Positions 13,413-24,572 of a stretch of 64,000 bases of DNA are shown here, piece after piece. Numbering within the stretch: position 1 is the stretch's first letter; every line of letters starts with the position of its first letter. Location of the stretch: assembly GCF_000149955.1 (NCBI RefSeq), contig NC_030987.1:342003-406002 (forward strand), written 5' to 3'. The DNA is from Fusarium oxysporum f. sp. lycopersici 4287. Lineage: Eukaryota; Ascomycota; Sordariomycetes; Hypocreales; Nectriaceae. Below the pieces are notes generated by a model, which saw only the letters and a program-made list of their open reading frames with translations, searched no databases and was not told the origin of the DNA. Both the position numbers and the translations under genes were made by a program.

Positions 13413-14672
13413 ATGGCCTCGTTGTATGGCCGTGACGAGAACGCCGATCGGAGCAGCGAGCTCAGTGCCACGACGACAATTGTTCTCGTGCTGTCTGTTG
13501 TGTTTGTCGCTCTGCGATTTTGGGCGCGATATGTGAGGATTGGATATGGAACTGATGACTGGTTGACTCTGGTAGCACTGGTGGGTTTGATTGGGTGCCA
13601 AGAGTTGTACAATTCTGACATTGGGCTAGGTCTTTGTTTTCATCACAGGTGGACTCAATTATGGCAGTAAGTGATGCCAATGGATTATATCGTCGTCGCT
13701 AACAGTCGAATAGTGATTGCGCATGGTCTTGGAAAGCATGCGAAGCGCGTCTCGACAGAAGATCAAATAATCTTCTTCAAGCTCCTCCTCGCCTTCGAAA
13801 ACATCTACGTCACGGCGGTGATGCTCATCAAACTCGCCCTTCTATCGATGTACCTGCGCATCTTCCCATCTCGAAACTTCCGATTGGCCTCCGCCCTCAT
13901 CGCTGCTGTCGTAATTGGTTGGTGGATTGCGATTTGCGCTGTGTGCATATTCCAGTGCCATCCGATCAAGAAGGCTTGGATGCCCTGGATTGATGGGACT
14001 TGCATCAACCTCAAGGCTTCGTTCATTGGCAATGCAATTCCGAATATTGTAACGGATATTGCGATTTTGTGTCTACCAGTCGGGCCGATCATCAAGTTGC
14101 AGGTGAACATGGCGCAAAAGTTGTCGCTGTTGGTTATCTTTTTGCTCGGCAGCTTGTAAGTCCTCATCCACCAGCCTGTGAGTGCTTGACATTGATCCTT
14201 TTAGTGTCTTGTTCGCCAGTATATATCGATTCACGACAATCATGCAATTCGATCCAGTGGATACGACATGTAAGAACACGAGCGACACGCGTGCGACTCT
14301 CAACTAACTTGAACAGGGACCCTCGCTACAGCTTGCACCTGGTGTGTCGTCGAAGTAGCCTGCGGAACCATCGCCCTCTGCCTCCCAACACTCCGACCAC
14401 TAATGCTTATGATCTCATCGAAGTTCGAAAGCGTCACATCCAGAAAAGATGCAGTTGCTCGCACCGGAATGCAAACAGAACTCGTCACGATTGGAGGAAC
14501 AGGTGGAAAGACAGGGCATTTTCATCGGATAGATGATGCATATGAACCCAACTCAAGTCAAAGGGGACTCGCTACAAGTAATGGAAGCATACCGCATGTT
14601 GATCCGAGTGATCGAGGATCAGGTGACGAAGTATCGTTACACCAAGGGAAGATTGATCTTGGGCCCAGATAA
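13413..14672 (+). CDS. Rhodopsin-domain (PTH11-like) integral membrane protein
   Basis: Five exons (13413-13584, 13649-13666, 13714-14155, 14205-14269, 14317-14672) give 350 aa. The 18-bp second exon is required to read VALVGGLNYGMIAHGLGKH, the family hallmark. Hydrophobic segments include TTIVLVLSVVFVALRFWARY, the VTAVMLIKLALLSMYLRIF helix, ALIAAVVIGWWIAICAVC, NIVTDIAILCLPVGPI and CTWCVVEVACGTIALCLP, followed by a polar cytoplasmic tail. Conserved features seen: RYVRIGYGTDDWLT after TM1, CIFQCHPIKKAW, and FIGNAIPNIVTD. Fungal rhodopsin-domain proteins include PTH11-like receptors; this one lacks a CFEM domain. Ligand unknown. Confidence 0.9.
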
Positions 14673-15104
14673 TTTACGCTCGAGTTGGGGATTTGTATCA
14701 TAGGGAAAGCTTAGCAAGCAAGCCTGGCATAATACCATTTGAATATTCAAGCATCATCGCCAATTGAGGCGCGACCAATTGAGCGCTCATCGTCTGGGAT
14801 TTGGTGGCTGATGGATCGTTTCATGACATTGGTACTGACGTTCTAGTCCACATGAAGAACGTTGGCGCACGTGAGAAAATTCCAGATGAACCGCCTACAG
14901 CCATGAAATATAAATTGCCAAAGCGCTGTTCTCCGTCTCAAGGGTCGGGCAGTGTAACGTGCTGCTGTCGTTTGATGGCAGCCGGTACTTGGGAAGGTGA
15001 ATGTTTTCTTATCGATAAGCCCCTCCCAAGCTCACCACGAAATTCGATGTCAATCGGCCCACCATCCTCCCCCAAACAATGCCTCAATTGACACAACAAT
15101 AGCC
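14673..15104. other. Intergenic
   Basis: Spacer between the rhodopsin-domain gene and the AspRS start; contains the AspRS promoter. Nothing else recognised. Confidence 0.45.
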
Positions 15105-17278
15105 ATGGCGCTCCCTCTCTCTCGCTGTCGCACCTCTTTGCGCCTCAGCACATACACTCGATCTTTGATCCCCCTGCGCGCACGGCAATTTCTCCCCCGA
15201 AGCTTTAGCCAATCCTCCATCGCCTACTCAAAAACTCAGCCCACGAAAGACGACGTTCTCAACCTCTGGGATCATTGTACGACGACTTCAATGCCCGCTA
15301 TGGTCGGTGCTAACGTGCGCCAGATAGCAATGCGGGTATACCGACAACTCCCGGTCTCAATGGACAGTACGCGGGGTTCATGAATAAGAGGAGGAACATG
15401 TCTTCGAAGCTCTCGTTCGCCGATCTCGTTCTACCGTCAGGCGAGGTTATTCAGCTATGCGCCGACTCAACGAAATATCCCGAAGCCTCTGCCCTCTTTC
15501 GAAGTATTCGCGCAACAAGTCCAGTCGTCGTTAGCACCGAGAGTGAAGCGAATACAAGCCCAGACGCCGAGAAGCAATCCTCCAAGCGAACCTTTTACGT
15601 TAAGGACATTCGACCATTGAACGATGTGCAGCAAAATCTCATCGTAACGCCCGACGTCATATTCCCCGATACCAAGCGCCATTACCAACTGCGCCATCAC
15701 CCAGAGTTGCTAGCAAGACTTCAATTCCGATCGTGGCTCAAGGGACAATTGACAGCTGGCCTGCAAGACAAGGGCTTCACAGATATCGAGACGCCGACAC
15801 TATTCAAGTCAACACCCGAAGGTGCACGAGAATTCCTCGTACCAACCCGCCGACCCGGTTACGCATATGCTCTCACACAAAGTCCTCAGCAGTACAAGCA
15901 GGTTCTTATGGCGAGTGGAGTTTCGCGATACATGCAGTGGGCGCGCTGTTATCGTGATGAGGACGCTCGTACGGATCGGCAGCCAGAGTTTACACAACTT
16001 GATATGGAGTGGGCGTTTGCGAATGCTGAGGTGGTGAGGAAGGATGTTACGGATATTGTGCTACGGTCGCTTGAGGCTTTGCGACCTGCGCATAGCTACA
16101 AGACCATCCGAGGAAGCCGTGTGCCTGTAGTTTCGGACATTCCTGAAGGTTCTCGTCCTGCTGATGAACCGGTTCAGCACAAGGTCACGACACTTACGTT
16201 CCAGGATTGCATTTCGATGTACGGAACTGACAAGCCAGACTTGCGCCTCCCAGGAAGAGTACGCTGCATCCTCCCTTCGTCGATCTCCTACTAACATTTC
16301 CAGATTTACGCGATACCAAACGAAATGTGCGAACAATTCGCCAGCATGATGACATACCTCCAAGATCCCCTGATCGAAGCCTTCCACATCCCCGTTAAAG
16401 ATCTTGACGACGACATTCCAAGACCAAAACGCTTCACCGAACAGTTCATTGAATCACTACCGAAACATCTCCGCGAGAATAAAGACGGAATGCCAGTGAT
16501 ACTAGTCTGCGACTCCAGGCAACCCCGCGGCGGCTTCTCTTCACTCGGTGTAGAGTGCGATGAGATTGTCAATATCGCAACTGGTGGAAAGGGTGTCCTT
16601 GAGGGTGACATTCTCGTCTTCCAAGCGCGTGAGAAGCCAAAGGGTCAGTATTACCGTGCTTCTACAGCAATTGGTGAAATCCGCAATGAGTTGTACAGGA
16701 AGCTTCTTAGCAACGGTCTGGTAGAAGACCTGCCCGCACCTGGTACACCCGAGTCAATGCAATTCGTCTGGGTAACCGACTTTCCCATGTTCAAGCCCAC
16801 CGGCGAGGACAACGATCCAGGCCAAGAAGGCTCCGCCGGCATCGCAGCAGCACACCACCCCTTCACAGCGCCCAAATCCAAGCACGATCTCGAACTTCTC
16901 TTCACAGACCCGTTGCAAGCCAAGAGCGCAGCATACGATCTCGTCCTCAACGGTGTAGAAGTCGGCGGCGGCAGTGAGCGTATCCACATACCTACCGTGC
17001 AGGAATTCATCATGCGGGATATCCTCAAGATGAAGGATAGTAGGATTGAGGACTTTGCGCATTTGTTTGATGCACTGAGGGCAGGGTGTCCGCCGCATGC
17101 GGGATTTGCGCTGGGCTTTGATCGGTTGGTTGCGCTTTTGACGGATACGACTACTGTGAGGGATGTCATTGCGTTCCCGAAGACGATGAAGGGTGATGAT
17201 CCGTTTGTCAAGGCGCCGACGAGGGTTACGGCGGAACAGCTTGCGCCGTATGGGTTGCAGTTGAGGGGTAAGCAGTGA
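15105..17278 (+). CDS. MSD1: Aspartyl-tRNA synthetase, mitochondrial
   Basis: Class II aminoacyl-tRNA synthetase charging mitochondrial tRNA-Asp. Three exons (15105-15276, 15324-16258, 16304-17278) give 693 aa. The N-terminus is a typical mitochondrial presequence, basic and hydroxylated (MALPLSRCRTSLRLSTYTRS...). Motif 2 region: QSPQQYKQVLMASG, ARCYRDEDARTDRQPEFTQLD. Motif 3: GFALGFDRLVALLTD. The bacterial-type insertion domain is present between motifs 2 and 3, and the sequence resembles bacterial/mitochondrial AspS rather than cytosolic DPS1. The upstream ATG at 14997 is rejected because the presequence begins at 15105. The first intron uses a GTACGA donor. Housekeeping gene, full length. 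Confidence 0.95.
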
Positions 17279-17708
17279 TGAACATGTAGATGATGCTGTA
17301 TAAAAGTGATGATGGATAGAATCGCGACTCATTGCTTGTTTGGATACTGGGTATAGAATTGTATATTATTGTAGACGAGTATGTATCATAGAACAAATGC
17401 ATCAGGTCACAGGCGGTTCACCGAGTTGGACAAGCCACTCAATATGAGAAATTCCATACAGTCATCACCATGTCAAAGCGATTGAAGGTTCGTAAGCGTT
17501 GAATTGTTTCTAAGTACGTCTTTGCCGCTCTCATGATTCAGCGTCAATCCATTCCCATTCCCTAACCGAGCCATTCCCGACCACGCATTCTAAATGTTGC
17601 CGTGCTCTATGCTCCAGTGTTCCGTAAACTCCGATGCAATTTGAAGTCCATGCCGCATAAGGTATCAAGGTGTCGCAAGTAAAACAAGTCGTTCAGGCTA
17701 TGAAGCGT
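17279..17708. other. Intergenic between convergent genes
   Basis: 3' regions of AspRS (plus) and the GPI-type protein gene (minus). No feature seen. Confidence 0.45.
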
Positions 17709-18182
17709 TTAGGCCATGAAGGCGAAGACAGCAGCACCAACAGCAGCCATCAAAGCAACAACACCAGCTTGGCCGCCGCCAACAGTAGCAGCAGCATTGT
17801 CGTTATTCGAGGCAGCAGAGGCACTAGCACTAGCCTCATCAATAGCGGTGCGAACCCGGGAGCTCACGCCGTCGAAAGCGGTGCTGGCGCGAGAAGCAAT
17901 CTCGGAGCCCTTGTCGCGTGCCTCGGAGGCTTGACCTTCAACCCAGGTCTTGGCGTCGCCGCCCTTGTCGGAGGCCCATTGCTCGGCTTCGGAGTAGTGG
18001 CTCTTGACCCAGTCGTCGACGTCCTGGCCGGCGGCGGAGGCTTTGCCTTCAGCCCAAGACTTAACGTCGTCGGGGATGATGTCGCGGGGGAGGACGGCGG
18101 GTTGGGTGATTTCGGGCTGGGGAGCTGCGTTGCCGGCGACGAGGGTTGCGGCTGCGAGGAGGGCGACTTGTGTGAAGAGCAT
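17709..18182 (-). CDS. Small secreted protein with signal peptide and GPI-like tail
   Basis: 157-aa intronless ORF. Residues 1-18 (MLFTQVALLAAATLVAGN) are a classical signal peptide. The middle is acidic and Ala/Ser/Asp-rich with repeated Trp-containing helices (DDVKSWAEGKASAAG, DDWVKSHYSEAEQWASDKG, AKTWVEGQASEARDKG), about three imperfect copies. The last 18 residues (GVVALMAAVGAAVFAFMA) are hydrophobic after a small-residue region, the pattern of a GPI-attachment signal. Likely cell-wall or plasma-membrane anchored. No family name recognised. The antisense plus-strand ORFs over this gene are shadows. Confidence 0.78.
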   Translation of the reverse strand: MLFTQVALLAAATLVAGNAAPQPEITQPAVLPRDIIPDDVKSWAEGKASAAGQDVDDWVKSHYSEAEQWASDKGGDAKTWVEGQASEARDKGSEIASRASTAFDGVSSRVRTAIDEASASASAASNNDNAAATVGGGQAGVVALMAAVGAAVFAFMA

Positions 18183-19427
18183 CTTGAGTGTTGTTGTTGT
18201 GTGTAGGTGTAAGTGGAGTTATGTGATGAAGATGTTTGTATTTGTGAGTTGGTTGAGTTAGAGAAAAGTAGTTGTTTAGGTGAGTGATGAATGATGGAGG
18301 AGAGAAACGGGAGCAGGACCTCTCCTTGATATAGCTCTCAGCTCCCCTGCCTCCCTCAGCTTGATTGCTTGATTTGTCTCCTGTCATTTCAGGCCCTGCA
18401 TGAAGAATCATAGCGCACTGCGTCATGTCCCACCGCCTGAACCCCTGCGCTACCCAACCACAGCCCGCTATTCAGCTCATCCCTGTGCTGATCTTAGGCC
18501 CTTCCAAGGTCTGCGCCATCTTTACTTGTCATCACCAGCCGCAATTCCATCATTGACCTCTCAGGTGTAACCCTCGGATCCACTCCAACTGTTTCACTGA
18601 CTCTCTGTGGCGATGCCATTCCGGCTAGAGGCACCTGTTTGCTGTGCTGTACCTGGGACTTAAACTTGTTTCAGTGTTGGTGTGCTGCTATTTTGGAATA
18701 CATGTATAGCAAAGGTTAGCAGCCACGCGGCAAGTGTCGTGTGCTTGACCAAGCCTCAATTCGATCTGCTGTCGCTCCACGGTCGGTGATTTTATTGGCG
18801 TTTTGTGCTTATTCAGATCTTTAATCTTAAACGCGTTTTACCCCGGCATTCGCTAAGTTTCTTGTAAATAAACTCAAATTACCTGACCGGGGCCGAGGCC
18901 TCCCGCGGGACCCAGTCGGTAGTTGATCACTTCAAAACTTGGTTGTGCTTGCATTACTCGTGATGAATAAAAAGATGCAAATATGGCGAAACGGATCGCT
19001 TGTGGTCGGGAATTTCGGAGTGTTTGCGTCGCGTGTTTGCATGACACTGCCATGGTGTTACGTAGCTCAAAGATCTCATCGCTGTTGCTGCCGTAGAGTA
19101 CCTAGGGGAGGGACATTGTCACAGACGATGAAATAATACCTGACTAGAAAACCTTCAATTGTCACTGATCTAATTCTCATTGAGGATGGTGCTATAAGAG
19201 ATTGCGACGACTGAACCGGCCTCAGCCGCCAGTAAAGGTCAGATGAGTCTCAAATAACAGGGGGAATCCATCACCATCATGCTATCCTGGCCCAGCCCAA
19301 TACGCTCCAACAGCTCTATTACGTCGTTTTACGCGGAAAACGCTTCCGCGTAAATTTACGATTGTCACCAGGAATAAAAACCCCTCGGGTATCCTCCTCA
19401 CTTCTTGGGTCATTCACCAACCTAAGC
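18183..19427. other. 1.2-kb intergenic region
   Basis: Includes the promoter of the secreted-protein gene and, near 19328-19354, a perfect 11-bp inverted repeat (separate entry). No gene visible. Confidence 0.45.
19328..19354. repeat. Perfect 11-bp inverted repeat, 5-bp loop
   Basis: Arms TTTACGCGGAA (19328-19338) and TTCCGCGTAAA (19344-19354) around AACGC. It lies 74 bp beyond the stop of finger gene A. It contains CGCGG/CCGCG, so it may be a regulator site or a transcript hairpin in the 3' UTR. Confidence 0.6.
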
Positions 19428-20828
19428 TTACAATCGCATGCTACCCTGTATCAGCACATCGCCATCTGGGCGAGGCTGGAACCGGGGATGTTTGGTCTTA
19501 ACATGTCGGTTTCTGTTGTACGTCCTCGGAAATAATCGACCGCATACGCCACACGAGATTTCCCTGGCAAAGCACAGTTTTGGTAAGCCTGGCGATCACA
19601 ACAGAGAAATAAGGATGAGAGTCAATTTACCGGCCTGGGATCAATTTGGGTCCCTTGCGTCGGCCTCTTCCACGCGGAGGCGGTCTTGTAATAGTAGACG
19701 TGGATTCAGAGACTGACTGGCAAAAGTCTGCAAGAGCTTCGTCTTCGGGAATCATCCTCTTGGAACTTGTTAGCTTAATTGCACCCTGGGAGTTGGAGTT
19801 GTTTGACCACTTGCCCGTCCGACGCAGAGCATGTACTTTCGCACCTCTTCTGGGGTCTGCAGGTACCCTAGCGCTACGAATCTCTCCACAATGGATACAA
19901 TGCCCGCTGTAGACGCATTCCGGAATGCACCTTCGCTCTGCAAGTGTTGTAAACAGGAATTGACCAGATTTTTAGCTTCAGATCCTCCTTGGTTGAAGGC
20001 GATACAGGAGTACAAGTCTTTGGTTGTTACCCCACACCCAGAGAAAACGTGGAGCAGATCCCCACATTCTGTCAGGAAGCAGATAAGGTTAGACACGATC
20101 GCTGATCCTTGTAAGTCTTGGAGGCTGCTTGAAGTTCGTTGCGAGTTCTCGATGTCAATTGCGACCGACGAAGCGGGCATCGCATGAAGCTCCCGAGCCG
20201 CATTGGATAAATCATTGAAGAGCCACTCGTCTTGCAAAAATTCGAATCCAAGTGCTGAGCCTTGTGCGGATGAGTTTTGGTGGCCAGGAGCGCTCAGCCT
20301 GATGAGTGTCGGCATCTGGGACTTAAGGGTATCATCAGTCGAGATTGAGGATACTTGTGGCCAAACAACCACAGCCAGATCACTAAAAACTTGACGTTCT
20401 TGGGGATCGCGAATTGCATTTCGCCAGACTTCAATATCCCAGAAATTATGGTGGCGTCGCAGGCAACATGAAGCGATGTAGGACAAACTGTACAGCGAGA
20501 AGATAGCATTTAAGGATTCGGGTTTGGCGCCAACCAGGACATTGCGAAAAGTGAAGATAGCTACCTCGCAGAATTGCGTAGAGGAGTTGAACGAATTGAA
20601 GAGATTAGTAAGGCTCGGTGTAGCCTGAGTAGACGCAATTTGCTCAAGATGCTCCCAGTACCGTTTAATTTGTTTGCCAAAGATATGGATGAATGGGCTC
20701 GCTCTTTGAGATCCCAGATTGTAGACAGATAGGCCCGCCATTTGAGAACCTGTCTTATCCAGGTACATGAGGTATGCGAGCAAGCCATCGATCGCTGAGA
20801 TGGCGTCCTTGAATGGGGTGTTTTCCAT
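19428..20828 (-). CDS. Long C2H2 finger protein A
   Basis: Assembled here from three exons: 20828-19815 (phase 0 end), 19758-19631 (phase 2 end), 19563-19428; 425 aa. The N-terminal exon holds the shared family domain: AIDGLLAYLMYLD near residue 12, FTFRNVLVGAKPESL, IFSLYSLSYIAS, RNAIRDPQERQVFSDL, then CGDLLHVFSGCG and FVALGYLQTPEE before the intron. Exon 2 carries a basic AT-hook-like stretch (RPPPRGRGRRKG). Exon 3 encodes a single finger, C-x2-C-x12-H-x4-H, beginning CGVCGRLFPRTYN, close to the C-terminus. Intron 1 (19759-19814) is GC-AG with a strong GCAAGT donor and CTAAC branch point. Likely nuclear DNA-binding protein; target unknown. Confidence 0.82.
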
Positions 20829-22181
20829 GAGAAAATGTGAGTCAAAATGATGTTTAATTTTATGAGTTAGGATAATGGAATGAAAAGTTTAGGTATACTT
20901 TTCATCTGTTATATATCTGGTGAAGTGAAGAGAGGATCCGCTGACTTGAAGGCCTTATAACGCACCGCACCGACTCCCAAACCTACACTACCTTAGCGGG
21001 TGATGACAGGGGAGGACGCTAGTGGGAGGAGGGGACCTGGGGCTGATTGAAAAGACAAAAATGTGAAGACAGGAGGTATCAGATACAGTAGCGGCAGGGG
21101 GTGGAAAAGCCGCAGGCTTTGTGAGGGTGGGCAAATTGCAGGCTGTGATTGGCTCCGCCAAAAAAGATAAAAAGCCATAACCAAAATTTTGTCACCTATC
21201 GAAGTCCCTATTTTTCGGACCACCTGGGCGGGAAGAGTTGCAGTAGCCTCCACTACCTACCAAATTAGGATTCGATGAGAACTTCGTCCAGTCATATCGT
21301 GGAGAACCCGGATACATGGATCGGCGACATGGCCCATGCCTACGCAGCTCTCCACCTTTTTAGCTCGCTAGTTTCTAGTCCCATGCCGCTCAGGCCGGCC
21401 CCGGTGGTGGTGCTGATGCTACTGCTGCCCTCACACCTCTGGACAGGGCCAAGGCAGCGTTAAAAAGACAAACTTGGGGTACAATTTCAAACACGGGGCA
21501 GGATCTTCATGCCACGAAAAAAATGTATATAATTTTAGTATGACGCGATCGTACGCCGCGGGGATTGGTTTCAAGAATGTTGCCCTGTTTTGCTCTCTCT
21601 GACCTACTAACTTAGATGGATGGGTGTGCGGAGCACCGCCGGTAGTCATATTCCCATCTAAAGAGCCCACGTTGTGAGCAGGCTGAGTAGTCACCCAATT
21701 CAAGTTTCCGATGCATAGATTTGTTCCTGGGGGTTGAGTCTGGTTCTACAGGGGTATTGTATACTACCTACTTTAAGACTCTAGGCTATTTAACCAGCGC
21801 CGATATGCCCGAAGTCACGTTTGGAACAAGCGAATCAATTGTTCTATAATGGATGGCCTGTCACCTCCACCTGACTATTGATGGAAAAAATTCTAACTTA
21901 TAAGAGAATAAGAAAGATTGTATATATGAGATCGAAGTTCTTGAGCTCGAATGCATCCTTTTCTAGGTATGCTGTTCGATAATCTACCAGAAAAGACGCA
22001 GTAGTTGCTGCCAAGACCGCTTTCCTGTTTATTGCTTCTAGGATTAAAGTCATTGTTAAAAATCTGGTAATATTTTTCTATCATAATATAAATATTACAT
22101 TTTCTTTCTATAGCCCGGATTTCTATTGCAAGCCCCAGACACCTTGTCCCATGTACAGTCATTGTCACTCTTCAACATCAG
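20829..22181. other. 1.35-kb intergenic region
   Basis: Promoter of finger gene A and 3' flank of finger gene B. Short ORFs (for example 21275-21463) are unconvincing and no partner gene of the tiny family was found here. Confidence 0.4.
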
Positions 22182-23629
22182 CTACCCGGTACTCACAGAC
22201 ACCGTCAGCTTACCACATGCACTGGAGTTTGCATGTTTTTTGGCCATGTGTCGTTTCATATTGGTCTTCCGCGTGAACTCGTCTCCGCAGTGGTGACATG
22301 GTATCTTTTTTCTGAAGTTGGTTGCCTGTCAGTTTGCATACAGTCATCATGTTCTTGACAGACTTACAACTTTCGCTCTAGGGGGCGCTCTACGCGCTGA
22401 CGTCGTGCTACTTGGGATATCTTTGTCACATCCGTGGACGAATAAACATCTTTGCAGACTCTTGCAAAGGTTTGACCGCTGGGCATTATTTCCTGCATCA
22501 TATTAGTCTTCTTCTGTGCTCTGAACAAGGTTCAATTGCATACTTTTGCTACGATTATGATGTAGTCTCGGATTTCCTCAATACTCTGGAAGTAATTCAG
22601 ACCGACGAATCTATCCACGATGGCGAGAATTCCGTGAGCAGATAGTTCTTCAAAGGAGTCATGTCTTCGCAAAGCCCGGGCGAAGTTCTGGACCTCCTTG
22701 GACACATCAGAATGAGGACCTTTCACGGTCGCTCCATGTCCACTGAGAATGTCCATTAAATCCCCGCAATTGGCGAGAAAGCTTGTCAGGATGTTCATGA
22801 CTGCCGATTGGCGAAGATCTCCAGATGACAGCTGGAGCTCTGGGGTATCGAATACAGTGGGGTGGGATCCTCCAGTAGTGCCTGTCATCTGGAAGTTAGG
22901 CTCTGGGAGAGAACCTGGTACGTCGAGGAGGCCGCCCCAGAACGTGTCGGGAAAATCGCCGAATAATGAGATGTCTTGCATGGTCGCACTCTGAGGTGAT
23001 AGGTAATAGGGACCATTAAAATACTGAGAGGCTGAATGCAAGGGTTTTTCTGTTTGGGACGGGGATGTTGTTATAACCGCGCTGACCCCCCAAAGCCGTT
23101 GGATGAGATCGTTGAACAATTGACGATGCTGAGGATCACCAATTGAGTCCCGCCAGATATTGATGTCGCGGAAAATGTTGTCAATATCTGGCTTGCCCGT
23201 TCTTCGGGAGCATATTGAAGCAACATAGGATAAGCTACAAATTGCAAATATGTTCTTTAGAGAATCAGGCTCTGGGCCCGTTAAGATGTTGCGAAAGGTG
23301 AAGATAGCCGCTTCGTACAGATGAACGGGAGTAGGGAATGCTTTAAGTAAGCTGTCGAGGCCGGGAAGATCTTCTGTCTGTGTAATGTTGGTCAGAGCAT
23401 CCCAGTATTGTTCGACCTCAATCCGAAAGTCAAGAATGGCTTGCCAACGTGCCATGTCCCGTAATTCTGCGTTGGGGACATGAGTGGTACTGGATCTTGT
23501 CTCATCGAGATAAATCAGGCTTGCCAGCAAACCATCAATTGCCATGATGGATTGGGAAATAATGGGCTTGTTGTATCCATGGGCAGTTGAAAGGATCGCA
23601 TATGGATTTGGAGGGATACGGAATGACAA
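22182..23629 (-). CDS. Long C2H2 finger protein B
   Basis: Exons 23629-22544, 22492-22368 and 22311-22182 with GT-AG introns of 51 and 56 bp give 446 aa; phases 0 and 2 are identical to gene A. Shared domain: AIDGLLASLIYLDETRS, FTFRNILTGPEPDSL, IFAICSLSYVAS, RDSIGDPQHRQLFNDL, CGDLMDILSGHG, FVGLNYFQSIEE. Exon 2 (EIMPSGQTFARVCKDVYSS...) aligns in position with exon 2 of A and C and ends basic (ARRQRVERPLERK). Exon 3: one finger, CHHCGDEFTRKTNMKRH then H after four residues. The middle of exon 1 is divergent and low in similarity. Function inferred as transcription factor. Confidence 0.82.
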
Positions 23630-24572
23630 GGAAATCCATCTTGTTATAAGAAAACAGCTTTTTAATCCTTTTTAAGAGAATACTGTATCCCTTCTGAAAG
23701 GGATCTACTACTCCAAGAAAGAAAAAAGAGCGTGTATGACAGGGGTGATGGCAGGGGTGACGGCCTGGGGCCAGTCACAGTAATGGCAGTACTTGGTGGA
23801 AGGAAAGCAAAACGCCATGATAAAATAATTTCCAAATCCGTTGTTCAGAGTCTTCCGAGCTCTCTCTGTCACATGGAGGGCTTGCTTTCATCTCACATAC
23901 AGGGAGGATACTGAACAGGGGTCATCCTTCGACACAACGAATCGCCTCTTATGTATAGCGTTGCTCCAGGACTCACAAGATGCTCCGACGCATGAGCAGA
24001 TCCATCAGAAGGATTTAGGGTTTGGGGACATCCCCTTGGAACCCCGGGATCTTAAAGGATTGTATCACGATGGGCCGAGGATCTGTGCTCGTACCGATCG
24101 TAGTGACTATCGCAACGTATACAATGCCAAAGAAGCACCTGCATCCTTGGCTACACTGAGCCTCCGGAGACTGGAGAATTTGTAGGATCTCATGGGACGA
24201 CAGTCGGCGCCCGCCATACCAAGACGGAGGATTGGAGTCGTGATTGGAGCATTAGTATCAGTAACGTACTTCAATGTTGTTTTGACTTGCTTAATATCTG
24301 GTTGAACAAGCTTCAAGACATCGCATCAGATTTGGTCATCCGAAAGGTCCATCACTCGGCCGAGACGCAACACCAATAACACCAAGCCTCACCAGCACCA
24401 AGATAAGAGCAGAGGTGCAGCGTAAGCCCGCACAACGCGATGGGATTATCTAAACTGGAACCAATCGAATGTGAGATATTAATACAGCTGCTTATACACA
24501 TAAGTTATATAGGACTTGGGTTTGCAATTGGTTGCCAGCGATTACAGAATAGACTTAATTGGCACTCTCTCA
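23630..24572. other. Intergenic, promoter of gene B
   Basis: No gene I can support; ORF 23841-24185 lacks motifs and conserved partners. Confidence 0.4.

Noticed and set aside
13561..13648. Intron with the earlier GTGGGT donor at 13581 in the rhodopsin-domain gene
   Set aside because: That donor breaks the frame into exon 3; the GTTTGA donor at 13585 restores the family sequence.
16651..17332. Two minus-strand ORFs of 186 and 192 aa
   Set aside because: Both lie antisense to the conserved C-terminal half of AspRS.
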